Of a stretch of 64,000 bases of DNA, positions 53,937-62,318 are shown piece after piece. Both the position numbers and the translations under genes were made by a program. The number at the start of each line of letters is the position of its first letter. The stretch's first letter is position 1. Where the stretch lies: assembly GCA_036656615.1 (NCBI GenBank), contig JAVXHY010000008.1:14094-78093 (forward strand). The letters are read 5' to 3'. The notes under the pieces are model-generated. The model was not told where the DNA came from. It searched no databases and was given only the letters and a program-made list of their open reading frames with translations. The DNA is from CAUPWF01 sp036656615. GTDB lineage: Bacteria > Bacillota > Clostridia > Lachnospirales > Lachnospiraceae.

Positions 53937-56210
53937 ATGAATAGTCCAAAAGATTTTTCACATAAAGACAAAAAAATACAGTTTATGATAGTTCTTCTAT
54001 TTTCAATTGTATGTATAAGTGTCGGTATTTTATGTTTTCAATACTATAAAGCCTTGCAGCATACAGTAAAGGCCGAGACAAGTAGTTATATGCAAGAAAT
54101 ATCCAAGCAAATGGGAACCAATGTCAGTGCAACAATTAATAATAATTTTTTCACATTAGAAACTCTATCTGTAATGCTTCAACATACCCCTATGACATCT
54201 TATGAAGAATTTACTTCTGTAGTGCAAAATCAGCAGTTAAATTGGGATTTTCAAAATATATTATTAATCGACAGCAATGGCACAGCTTATGATTCAAAAG
54301 GGAAAATAACAACTCTGGAAAATGCTGCTTATCTGCAAGAGACCATTGTAAATAAACGACCTTCTATGTCCTCTTCACAGTCTATTAATAGCATTGACTC
54401 CATTATTTTCACCATACCAATCGATAATTTTATGATAGACAACACCCCCATGGTTGCCTTGGCCGCAACATATGATGTATCAACTTTTGATAAAATATTA
54501 TCCATGACCGCTTTTAACGGAAAAGGCTATGCACATATTACACATCCAGATGGGACCTCTATCATCCGTTCAAGTTCAAAAAATGCATTAGAAACTGGAT
54601 ATAATATTTTGAATTCTATTGCAGGTTCAGATGCTGACATGCAGACACAAGTACAGAAGGTGAAATCAGATCTTGCCAATGGTGAGGATGGACAAATCGA
54701 ATTTACTCTAGGTTCTGCTCATGAATATTTGACATATACACCTTTGAATGCTGACGAATGGTGCTTATTAACTTTTGTACCGGTCTCTGTCGTAAATGAA
54801 AAATCTCAACTGTTTCTACATATCACATTACTCCTGTGCAGCGTTGTAACAGTTGCATTTTCGTTACTCACTATTTCTTTGGCATGGACCTTTTTCCGCA
54901 ACAAGCGCAGACTTGAACATATTGCTTATGTAGACACTATAACAGGCGGAAATACTGCCCAACGATTTTATGAGTTAGCCGACAATATTATGAAAAATCC
55001 GAATCAAAAAAAATATGCACTCATATACTCAAATATCGAAAAATTCAAAGTACTAAATGAACAATTTGGCACAAAAGCCTGCGATAATATATTACATGGC
55101 ATTTCTTTCGGAATTCAAAACAATTTATCTTCCCATGAATGTATGGGACGATTATTTGCAGATAATTTTTGTATTTTAATTGAATATATCAATGATAGTG
55201 AACTGGAAAAGCGCCTTCAAATATGGTATCACTCAAGTACTGACTACGTAGAAGAAAAACACCATCGATGGCTTCCATTAAATTTGGAATTTGGAGTTTA
55301 TCTTATTGGTTCCGAAGCCCTTACTATTCCAGCTATGATTGATTGTGCAAAACTTGCATTAACCGAAACAGTACAAGAGCTTCATGGCAAATTACGTTAT
55401 GCAATATTTAATGAACAGGTTCGGCAGCTGCTCTTTCGTGAGAAACAGTTGGAAGATATGATGGAAGATTCCTTGAATAATAATGAATTCCAAGTTTACT
55501 TGCAACCCAAGTACCTAACACAAAATGAATCTATCGGTGGGGCCGAAGCTTTAGTTCGTTGGAACAATCCTTCAGAGGGCATGATATATCCCGACGAATT
55601 TATTTCATTATTTGAAAAAAATGGTTTCATTATTCGTTTAGATTTATGGGTGTTTCAGGAGGTATGCAAAACTCTTCGTAAATGGCTAGATGAAGGATAT
55701 GAACCCATTAAGATATCAGTGAATTGTTCACGCATACACTTGAAAAATCCAGATTTTTTAAGTCCTTATCAAAAAATAATTGAGAAATACAATATTCCGC
55801 CACATTTTATTGAGATTGAATTAACAGAAACTGCTGTATTTGAAGATGTAGAACATTTTACTCACACAATTGATCATATTCATGCAATAGGATTTGGTTG
55901 TTCTATGGATGATTTTGGAAGCGGCTATTCTTCCTTGAACCTCATACAATATATTCCTGTTGATACGCTGAAAATAGACAAAATATTCTTTCGTAATGGT
56001 ACTACTGATTTACAACGAACCGAATCCATACTTGGAAGTATTATTACCATGGCTAAAGCGTTATCCATGAAAACAGTTGCAGAAGGCGTGGAACATCTCC
56101 AACAGGTAACCATGCTTAGGCGATTAAACTGTGACTACATTCAAGGTTATTATTTTGCAAGACCTATGCCAATTAATGAATTTGAGCAACTGTTTTTTCA
56201 AAAAAAATAA
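53937..56210 (+). CDS. EAL-domain c-di-GMP phosphodiesterase with degenerate GGDEF and an extracytoplasmic sensor
   Basis: The protein is 757 residues from ATG 53937 (GGAGG 4 nt upstream, a tight spacing; earlier starts lack a site). Two membrane helices (about 14-37 and 292-318) enclose a Cache-like sensor. The GGDEF domain (about 328-480) has FADNF at 407-411 in place of the motif, so cyclase activity is unlikely. The EAL domain keeps E537 (EALVRW), NCS, ELTE, MDDFGSGYSS, LKIDK, AEGVE and QGYYFARP, so it should hydrolyse c-di-GMP. It is 36 nt upstream of the lipoprotein fusion. Confidence 0.92.
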   Translation: MNSPKDFSHKDKKIQFMIVLLFSIVCISVGILCFQYYKALQHTVKAETSSYMQEISKQMGTNVSATINNNFFTLETLSVMLQHTPMTSYEEFTSVVQNQQLNWDFQNILLIDSNGTAYDSKGKITTLENAAYLQETIVNKRPSMSSSQSINSIDSIIFTIPIDNFMIDNTPMVALAATYDVSTFDKILSMTAFNGKGYAHITHPDGTSIIRSSSKNALETGYNILNSIAGSDADMQTQVQKVKSDLANGEDGQIEFTLGSAHEYLTYTPLNADEWCLLTFVPVSVVNEKSQLFLHITLLLCSVVTVAFSLLTISLAWTFFRNKRRLEHIAYVDTITGGNTAQRFYELADNIMKNPNQKKYALIYSNIEKFKVLNEQFGTKACDNILHGISFGIQNNLSSHECMGRLFADNFCILIEYINDSELEKRLQIWYHSSTDYVEEKHHRWLPLNLEFGVYLIGSEALTIPAMIDCAKLALTETVQELHGKLRYAIFNEQVRQLLFREKQLEDMMEDSLNNNEFQVYLQPKYLTQNESIGGAEALVRWNNPSEGMIYPDEFISLFEKNGFIIRLDLWVFQEVCKTLRKWLDEGYEPIKISVNCSRIHLKNPDFLSPYQKIIEKYNIPPHFIEIELTETAVFEDVEHFTHTIDHIHAIGFGCSMDDFGSGYSSLNLIQYIPVDTLKIDKIFFRNGTTDLQRTESILGSIITMAKALSMKTVAEGVEHLQQVTMLRRLNCDYIQGYYFARPMPINEFEQLFFQKK

Positions 56211-56246
56211 AGATCTGATAAACTTATATAAAGGAGGAAAATTCTA

Positions 56247-58142
56247 ATGACAACCATAAAACATCGTTTTATTTTATTTACACTAGCACTTTTACTAGTA
56301 TCTACTTGTGTAGGCTGTTCACAAAAAACAACTTCTAAGAATGATACCAAAGATGTATTGACCCAAACCGTGATTGCACCTGACAAAATCCCCGTAACAA
56401 TCTTAGTAAAAAACGCCTTTGCCATTCAGACCTTTGAAAAAGCTGCCGAAAAAGAATTTCCTCAATTAGATATTATACAGGTCGGTAATTATACCTCCGA
56501 TATGGGGATTGCAGAATATGAAGCTCGTCTGAAAAATGGAGACTTAACAGATATGGTAATGACATGGCCTCTGGATGTTGGCGAAGAATACTGGGAGGAT
56601 CAGTTACTCGATTTGTCCTCACTTCCTTTAACTGAGAAATATCTGACCCATATGCTAAACAATATTTCAAAGGATGGTGCTTTATATTACCTTCCTGGAC
56701 CTTCGCAGGTTCGTGCTATCGTATATAACAAAACTTTATTTGCAGAACACGGATGGACGGTTCCGGCAAATTACGAAGAATTTTTAACACTTTGTCAAAA
56801 AATAGAACAAACTGGAATACGTTCCTTACAATTAGGATTGGGAAATGAGGAGGTTTTAGATACCGCTTTTGTAGGTTATGGTTATGAAAGCAGTTTTAGC
56901 AAACCTGAAAATGCCCAGAAATTAGCCGATTACAATAATGGAATTGGCAGCTTTGGTGACAACTTCGAGCCAGCACTGCAAACGTTCCAATCTTTAATTA
57001 ACCACCAAATATTGCAAAAAAAAGATCTTTCCTTAACCTATACTGACAGGGAATATATGCTCTTCAATCGACAATGTGCCATGATTGAAGACTCTGTATT
57101 ACTCGCACGTATGGGGACTTCCTTCAATGGATGTACAGATGAATTTGCTTTAATGCCCTTTTTCAATCCCGGCGTTGACAGTAACTGGGTCAGACTATAT
57201 CCCGTATGTTATGTTGGACTGAATAAGCACCTTGCTGAAACTAAAAACAAAGAGAAGTATGACCTAATCATGGATTTATTAGAATATATCAGCACCCCGG
57301 AAGGACAGGAGGCTTTGGCTGGTGATACTGGTGCCATGTTTTCTAGCTTAAAGGGAATGGAACCGCCTACTGTACCAGAAACGATCGACTTACTTCCAGC
57401 TCTTAATAGTGGGCATTATGCAATATTTCCAACCTTAAAAAACGCACAAGGAGCATTAAGAAAAGGACTTGCTAAAATGGTAGATGGAACCATGACTAAT
57501 GCTGATGTTATCAAAATGGTGGATGATGAAAATATACATCCTCCTAAGAAAGTAAAGCCAACCGTTCTTGGATATGCCACGGAAGATTTTTCATTAACTG
57601 ACACTGGGAATTATTTGACCGACCTCTTAAGAACAACTACAAATTCTGATATAGCTCTTTTTCTTGATGATGGAAAAGATGGGCGTAGAAATCAAAAAGG
57701 TGTGAGTGCCAAATTTTATAAAGGTAAATTAACATCCCTTGATACGAAACGTGTCTTTCCTGATTTACGGTATGGTGATACAGGTGAGTTATGTAAGATT
57801 ACTATGACTGGTGCAAATTTAATTCAAACACTGGAATATTCCATTCCAGTTGATAACAACCAAAGTGGATGGTTCTATTATTTTTCTGGCTTAAAAATGA
57901 GCTTTGATCCATCTGCTGATCCTGGGAAACGTATTAAAAAAATAACAGATGAGCAAGGTAAAAAAATTGACCCTAATAAAATCTACACCATTGCCGTAAT
58001 GGATCAAACTGTACCACAAGAAAATATACTCTCCTGTGATAAAACCGGTTTACAGGTCCTTGACTTATTAGAAAATGCAATCCAAAAAGACAAAAAAATT
58101 ACACCTAGTAAAGACGGACGTTTTACTATTGTTCCGTCGTAA
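56247..58142 (+). CDS. lipoprotein: extracellular solute-binding domain fused to a 5'-nucleotidase C-terminal domain
   Basis: This 631-residue protein has a signal peptide and probable lipidated C24. Residues about 45-420 are a family 1 solute-binding fold (PVTILVKNAFAIQTFEKAAEKEFPQLDIIQVGNY; LPGPSQVRAIVYNKTLFAEHGW; YISTPEGQEAL). Residues about 440-600 resemble the 5'-nucleotidase C-terminal domain (NYLTDLLRTTTNSDIALF, GDTGELCKITMTGANLIQTLEYS, IYTIAVMDQT). The metallophosphatase domain is absent, so it should bind rather than cleave. Co-transcription with the EAL sensor suggests a ligand-sensing pair. Confidence 0.82.
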   Translation: MTTIKHRFILFTLALLLVSTCVGCSQKTTSKNDTKDVLTQTVIAPDKIPVTILVKNAFAIQTFEKAAEKEFPQLDIIQVGNYTSDMGIAEYEARLKNGDLTDMVMTWPLDVGEEYWEDQLLDLSSLPLTEKYLTHMLNNISKDGALYYLPGPSQVRAIVYNKTLFAEHGWTVPANYEEFLTLCQKIEQTGIRSLQLGLGNEEVLDTAFVGYGYESSFSKPENAQKLADYNNGIGSFGDNFEPALQTFQSLINHQILQKKDLSLTYTDREYMLFNRQCAMIEDSVLLARMGTSFNGCTDEFALMPFFNPGVDSNWVRLYPVCYVGLNKHLAETKNKEKYDLIMDLLEYISTPEGQEALAGDTGAMFSSLKGMEPPTVPETIDLLPALNSGHYAIFPTLKNAQGALRKGLAKMVDGTMTNADVIKMVDDENIHPPKKVKPTVLGYATEDFSLTDTGNYLTDLLRTTTNSDIALFLDDGKDGRRNQKGVSAKFYKGKLTSLDTKRVFPDLRYGDTGELCKITMTGANLIQTLEYSIPVDNNQSGWFYYFSGLKMSFDPSADPGKRIKKITDEQGKKIDPNKIYTIAVMDQTVPQENILSCDKTGLQVLDLLENAIQKDKKITPSKDGRFTIVPS

Positions 58143-58176
58143 ATTTCTTAAATAGATTCAATAGATTCATAAATTT

Positions 58177-58227
58177 CCGGATAACATTCGCAAGAAAATT
58201 GATACAATGAATGCGTTTGTTATCCGG
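58177..58227 (+). terminator. hairpin after the EAL-lipoprotein operon
   Basis: CCGGATAAC (58177-58185) pairs with GTTATCCGG (58219-58227), with CGC/GCG inside. No T tract follows, so its role as terminator is uncertain. Confidence 0.5.
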
Positions 58228-58359
58228 TTAATATTCTGAAATATATTTTTCTTATAAAAGTCTTATATATCCCATAATATCTCATAACAAGTGGCTTAAG
58301 CCTTTTTCATCTATTTAACATCCATTTCGTACTATTCGTATAACAATCCAAGAACCTTA

Positions 58360-58404
58360 TTGTCTATTACAGACAAAGATATTTTTTTATCAATGTTGTA
58401 GAAT
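58360..58404 (+). promoter_or_regulatory. activator-type promoter of the amidohydrolase operon
   Basis: The dyad TTGTCT-ATTAC-AGACAA (58360-58376) lies upstream of TAGAAT (58399-58404). No -35 box is found, and the dyad centre falls near -43 of the expected start, the usual place for an activator. PucR, encoded at the end of the cluster, is a candidate. The rest of the gap 58143-58442 holds only the hairpin at 58177. Confidence 0.4.
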
Positions 58405-58442
58405 GAATACATAACTTAGAAACAATTCAGGAGGGCAAAATT

Positions 58443-59795
58443 ATGTACAAACAATCAGTTGAATTTATGTCAGATGTTTTAACTAGTGTGAAAAACGGCA
58501 CAATGAATGACACCATTGGAAACATATCACAAAGTGGTCGAATGCTTTTAAAGCATGGAAAAGTAATTGACCCTAAAAATGGTGTGGAAGAAGTAAAAGA
58601 TATTGCAATTGCAAATGGAATAATTATCGAAGTTTCAGATTCCATCCCAGAAGAAAATGGTGATATTGTTGTAAATTGTGATGGTCTATTGGTTGTTCCA
58701 GGATTAATTGATATGCATCTGCATTTGGGTGATTTATTTGAAGTTTCCACAAATCCAATCACATGTGCCGTTGAAGATGGGGTAACAATGGGATTATCTC
58801 CTGGGGCAGGCAACACATTTATGGCTCCATCTTTACTAGGGGCTGAAATTGACCACGGTTTACCAATTAATATTGGTGTTTATCTTGGAGCCGTTAATAT
58901 TCTTGGGACCATGTTATCTACCGATGAAATCATTCAATTATTTAAAGGTGAATTAGATGCACAAACAGCTGGCCAAAAGATGACAAGAAACGCTATTACT
59001 AATACAACCGCTGCTTTGACAATTGGAATTAAGGATCATATGGGACATTTTATCATGTCAGATGAAAATATTGAGAAAATATTTGAAATAACATCTAAAG
59101 CTAATTTAATGTATATGTCACATACGCAAGATCCTGCACATGCGCAACGATTAGTAGCATTGTCAAAAGGAAGAAACCTTCACTTAGCACATGCTACTGC
59201 TGCAGGTTGCGGAACACATATGGATGCCGCCGAAGGTATGCGTACAGTTATTGACTTAGTAAATGGGACCAATATTTCCGCTGAGTTTGTCACTACTATG
59301 CTCCGAAGCGGTCAGGGGAGTCGCGAAGGATTACAACTTCCAAAAGCATCCCAACAATTAGCCTATGATGCCCTAGAAAGTAAAAAAGTAAAAATCTTAA
59401 TTTCAGATGGTCAAAACCAAGCAACCATGAAAGGATTTGGAGATACCAGAGATAATATCCCTGCTCTCTTGGAACTTGCCGAGATGGGAATTTGGTCTTT
59501 GTCTGACTCCATTGCATCTATGACGATTAATCCAGCTAGTTTAATAGCTCATACTACCAAGAATAATTGGTGGACGGAAAAGATTGGTCATTTGGGTGTT
59601 GGCGCGCTTGCCAATATTACTGTAATTGATATGGACGATAAATTGGCAACCTATACCATTGTCAACGGAGAGATTGTTTCCTTTGAAAATCGAATTGTTC
59701 GACGTAGTCAGGGTGCTGGTGGCTGGGTGTCAAAGTTTGGTATGGTACGAAAAACCGGTGTTGGAGATCTTGCCATGTTTAGCTACAAAAAATAA
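58443..59795 (+). CDS. amidohydrolase of the cyclic-imidase/dihydroorotase-like group, substrate unknown
   Basis: This 450-residue protein has a complete binuclear metal site: H92 and H94 (GLIDMHLHLGD), K197 (TIGIKDHMG), H227 (YMSHTQDP), H250 (LHLAHATAAG) and D322 (ILISDGQNQ). The N-terminal strand domain (MLLKHGKVIDPKNGVEEVKDIAIANGIIIEV) is typical of the superfamily. It probably hydrolyses an amide, cyclic imide or acyl-amino acid in the cytoplasm. AGGAGGG precedes the ATG, and the M20 peptidase gene follows by 16 nt. Confidence 0.88.
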   Translation: MYKQSVEFMSDVLTSVKNGTMNDTIGNISQSGRMLLKHGKVIDPKNGVEEVKDIAIANGIIIEVSDSIPEENGDIVVNCDGLLVVPGLIDMHLHLGDLFEVSTNPITCAVEDGVTMGLSPGAGNTFMAPSLLGAEIDHGLPINIGVYLGAVNILGTMLSTDEIIQLFKGELDAQTAGQKMTRNAITNTTAALTIGIKDHMGHFIMSDENIEKIFEITSKANLMYMSHTQDPAHAQRLVALSKGRNLHLAHATAAGCGTHMDAAEGMRTVIDLVNGTNISAEFVTTMLRSGQGSREGLQLPKASQQLAYDALESKKVKILISDGQNQATMKGFGDTRDNIPALLELAEMGIWSLSDSIASMTINPASLIAHTTKNNWWTEKIGHLGVGALANITVIDMDDKLATYTIVNGEIVSFENRIVRRSQGAGGWVSKFGMVRKTGVGDLAMFSYKK

Positions 59796-59811
59796 GAAAG
59801 GTCATAATTAT

Positions 59812-60984
59812 ATGCTTGATACTTATTGTAATTTCGAGTTTTGTAAAAAGACTCTACAAAAATTTATTAAAATAAATACATGTCAGCCTGCTGGTAATGA
59901 AAGCCTTATGGTCAGTGCAATTCTCGAATTGTTTCCAACCAATACCTTACATACTATCATCAATCATGGTAACAATCGACAAACTTTAATCATAAAAATA
60001 CCTGGCAAGCAAGACTGCGGAGGAATTGCTTTTATTGGCCATACTGATACAGTCCCCTATGGGGATTGTATCTCCTGGAAGTATCCACCCCTTTCTGGCA
60101 CAGAAAAAAATGGATTCATCTTTGGACGAGGTGCTGTTGATATGAAAAGTGGCGATACTTCTATGACAGCCGCTGCGCTTAGTCTTCTCAAGTTAAATGA
60201 AAAACCAAGAGAAAATATTTATTTCTGTTTTTCAGCAGATGAAGAAAATAGAGGATTGGGTGCTATTGCACTCTCCGAATTGGATTATCTCAATACGGTC
60301 AATGAATTCTTTATTGCGGAGCCATCAAATGAAATGATTGGAATTGCAGAAAAGGGAGCACTATGGCTTAATATAAAATCCACCGGTGTATTAGCGCATA
60401 GTTCTAGACCTCACAAAGGCATTAATGCCATTGAAAAATCTATAGAATTTAAAAAACGTCTAGAATATTATATTGATACAAACACACAGGATAAATACCT
60501 TGGACAAACAACAATTTCTATCACAAATTTAAAAGGCGGTGTATCCAATAATGTCATTCCTGATTCTTCTGAAATGACATTAGATATTCGCACTTTAACT
60601 AACATAAATCACCAGCTAGTCATTCAATATGCCAGTGAATTAGTTGAACTTATGGAAAACGAAGAACCAGGACTACACATTGATGTATCCGTCTTAAATA
60701 ATCGTCCCGCTGTTAGCACAGAAGAAAACCATCCTTTTGTTCATCGTGTGGAAAAAATTTATAAAGACTTAGGTATAAATTCAAGCAAAAAAGGGCTGTT
60801 TTTTTATACAGATGCCTCACAATTAATACCAAAAAACAACAAGCCCTTCCTAATTATCGGACCAGGCAATGATGAAATGGCTCATCAAACAGATGAATGT
60901 GTTTCAATCGATTCTATAGTACGCATGTCGCAGTTTTATTTGAAGTATCTTATAAATTATTACTACTTGGAGGAAGAACTATGA
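59812..60984 (+). CDS. M20 family metallopeptidase (ArgE/DapE-like)
   Basis: From ATG 59812 the protein has 390 residues; a longer in-frame start would overlap the amidohydrolase. It has the zinc ligands and catalytic residues H77 and D79 (GHTDTVPYGD), D110 (GRGAVDMKSGD), E144/E145 (SADEENRG), E170 (IAEPSNEM) and a late histidine in EMAHQTDEC. It removes an acyl or amino acid group from an N-acylated substrate. Its partnership with an amidohydrolase suggests two successive amide hydrolyses. Confidence 0.9.
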   Translation: MLDTYCNFEFCKKTLQKFIKINTCQPAGNESLMVSAILELFPTNTLHTIINHGNNRQTLIIKIPGKQDCGGIAFIGHTDTVPYGDCISWKYPPLSGTEKNGFIFGRGAVDMKSGDTSMTAAALSLLKLNEKPRENIYFCFSADEENRGLGAIALSELDYLNTVNEFFIAEPSNEMIGIAEKGALWLNIKSTGVLAHSSRPHKGINAIEKSIEFKKRLEYYIDTNTQDKYLGQTTISITNLKGGVSNNVIPDSSEMTLDIRTLTNINHQLVIQYASELVELMENEEPGLHIDVSVLNNRPAVSTEENHPFVHRVEKIYKDLGINSSKKGLFFYTDASQLIPKNNKPFLIIGPGNDEMAHQTDECVSIDSIVRMSQFYLKYLINYYYLEEEL

Positions 60985-62159
60985 GTGAAACAAAACAAAC
61001 AAAATTAGGTTCCCTTATGGGACTCTTTATTACGGTCGCAATTGGTTTTGCCTGCTTTATCATATTTCCATTATTAGCAGGTTCTATAAAATGTTTTTCT
61101 TATAACCATATTGTGAATGGAATTTCCAGTGATATTATCAAACAAATTTATTGGTTTTTTATGAACTTTACGGAACCCAATTTCTTTGCAGGAATTTTTT
61201 CTGGTGTTATGGTAATTATTGGAGGAATTGTTGCATGGATTTTAAGCATAAAAAATTCTAAATTTGCAGGCTTTGATGTCTGCTATGGAAGTAGCACAAT
61301 GTTTCCATGGGTATTAGCATCTCAACTTATTTCTTTAACACTAGCTATTTTTGTATTTCGTTATATTAATTGGTTTGATATAGATGGAACTACTTGGATT
61401 CCAACATTTATTGCAGTTGTTGGTGCTCCTCCTTCTATTATGTTAATGTACGGTCCTAGTATTTCAGCCCTACTAACCAGTTCCGTATTGGGTGGTCTTG
61501 TGTGTGCACCAACAGCTTATTGGCTGGCTAACAAGGTAATCCCAGTATTAGGAGTACCTGGAGTAGTGGCCAATGTAGCTGCAATGGCCATTTCAGGATT
61601 CATGATTTGCTACATTGTAAAAGTACTTCCATTTATAAAAAAAGTACCAATTGCAGAACATCGCAAAACTCCTGCTGTACAAGCAAATGTGTTCTCTGCC
61701 TCTTGGTCAGTCAGAAGAGCTCTTGCAGAATTTTCAGAGCCACATTTTTATGGAAATGAAATTGCATCTTTATTTTTATTAGCTGGTCTTGTAATTGACT
61801 GCCTACTCAACAAAGATATGGCTGCATATGGTTCTGGAACAATTGGTGCAATTTTATTATCCCAATTTGTTGGTGCCGGAGTCGGAATCTTCTTATATGC
61901 TCATAAATTTGAAAATAATGGGTGGTATGCGACCTACGTTCCCGTTGTATCCGTTGGCCCTGCCTGTGTATTAATGTTTGGCGGTACTATCCCAGTTGCC
62001 CTCTTAGCAGGAGTTCTTGGTGGAATTATGGGTGCTCCAGTTGCAGACTTCTTTGCTGGCAAACTTCCTGACGGAGTACATGGAACCAATGCAAATGTGA
62101 CCTCTATGGCCATTTGTACCATTATCGTTGCAATCGTATTACAAGGACTTGGATTTTAA
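60981..62159 (+). CDS. multi-pass membrane protein, probable transporter of the amidohydrolase cluster
   Basis: This 392-residue protein starts at ATG 60981, overlapping the M20 stop codon by 4 nt (ATGA), with GGAGG upstream. About ten hydrophobic helices are seen. Two similar glycine-rich segments recur, IAVVGAPPSIMLMYGPSISALLTSSVLGGLVCAPTAYW and VPVVSVGPACVLMFGGTIPVALLAGVLGGIMGAPVADF, indicating an internal duplication. The protein is probably a permease for the compound degraded by the two hydrolases. I do not recognise its family. Confidence 0.8.
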   Translation: MSETKQTKLGSLMGLFITVAIGFACFIIFPLLAGSIKCFSYNHIVNGISSDIIKQIYWFFMNFTEPNFFAGIFSGVMVIIGGIVAWILSIKNSKFAGFDVCYGSSTMFPWVLASQLISLTLAIFVFRYINWFDIDGTTWIPTFIAVVGAPPSIMLMYGPSISALLTSSVLGGLVCAPTAYWLANKVIPVLGVPGVVANVAAMAISGFMICYIVKVLPFIKKVPIAEHRKTPAVQANVFSASWSVRRALAEFSEPHFYGNEIASLFLLAGLVIDCLLNKDMAAYGSGTIGAILLSQFVGAGVGIFLYAHKFENNGWYATYVPVVSVGPACVLMFGGTIPVALLAGVLGGIMGAPVADFFAGKLPDGVHGTNANVTSMAICTIIVAIVLQGLGF

Positions 62160-62173
62160 TCTACCCATATATA

Positions 62174-62214
62174 AATACCAGATGAAAATCAAATAATTGA
62201 CTTTCTCTGGTATT
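62174..62214 (+). terminator. terminator after the hydrolase-transporter operon
   Basis: AATACCAGA (62174-62182) pairs with TCTGGTATT (62206-62214), followed by TTATCTT. Confidence 0.7.
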
Positions 62215-62249
62215 TTATCTTCCTATCTACAAAGAAAAAACTTTCATGT

Positions 62250-62255
62250 TATAAT
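62250..62255 (+). promoter_or_regulatory. extended -10 promoter of the pucR-type gene
   Basis: TGT-TATAAT lies 64 nt before the start codon with no clear -35 box. Confidence 0.45.
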
Positions 62256-62293
62256 AAACCAGTAGTTTGTTTATTCTGAAGATAAAAACAGAT

Positions 62294-62317
62294 GGTTTAA
62301 AAGGAGGTTTAAAAGGA
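62294..62317 (+). repeat. 12-bp tandem duplication over the pucR ribosome binding site
   Basis: GGTTTAAAAGGA occurs twice in a row just before the start codon ATG 62319. The first copy yields AAGGAGG 11 nt from the ATG, while the second AAAAGGA is only 1 nt away and too close to be used well. Confidence 0.75.
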
Positions 62318-62318
62318 C

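Noticed and set aside
59626..59811. 62-residue N-terminal extension of the M20 peptidase
   Set aside because: It overlaps the amidohydrolase gene; M20 homology begins just after ATG 59812.
60897..60980. 28-residue extension of the membrane protein
   Set aside because: It overlaps the M20 gene; GGAGG and the ATGA overlap define the start at 60981.
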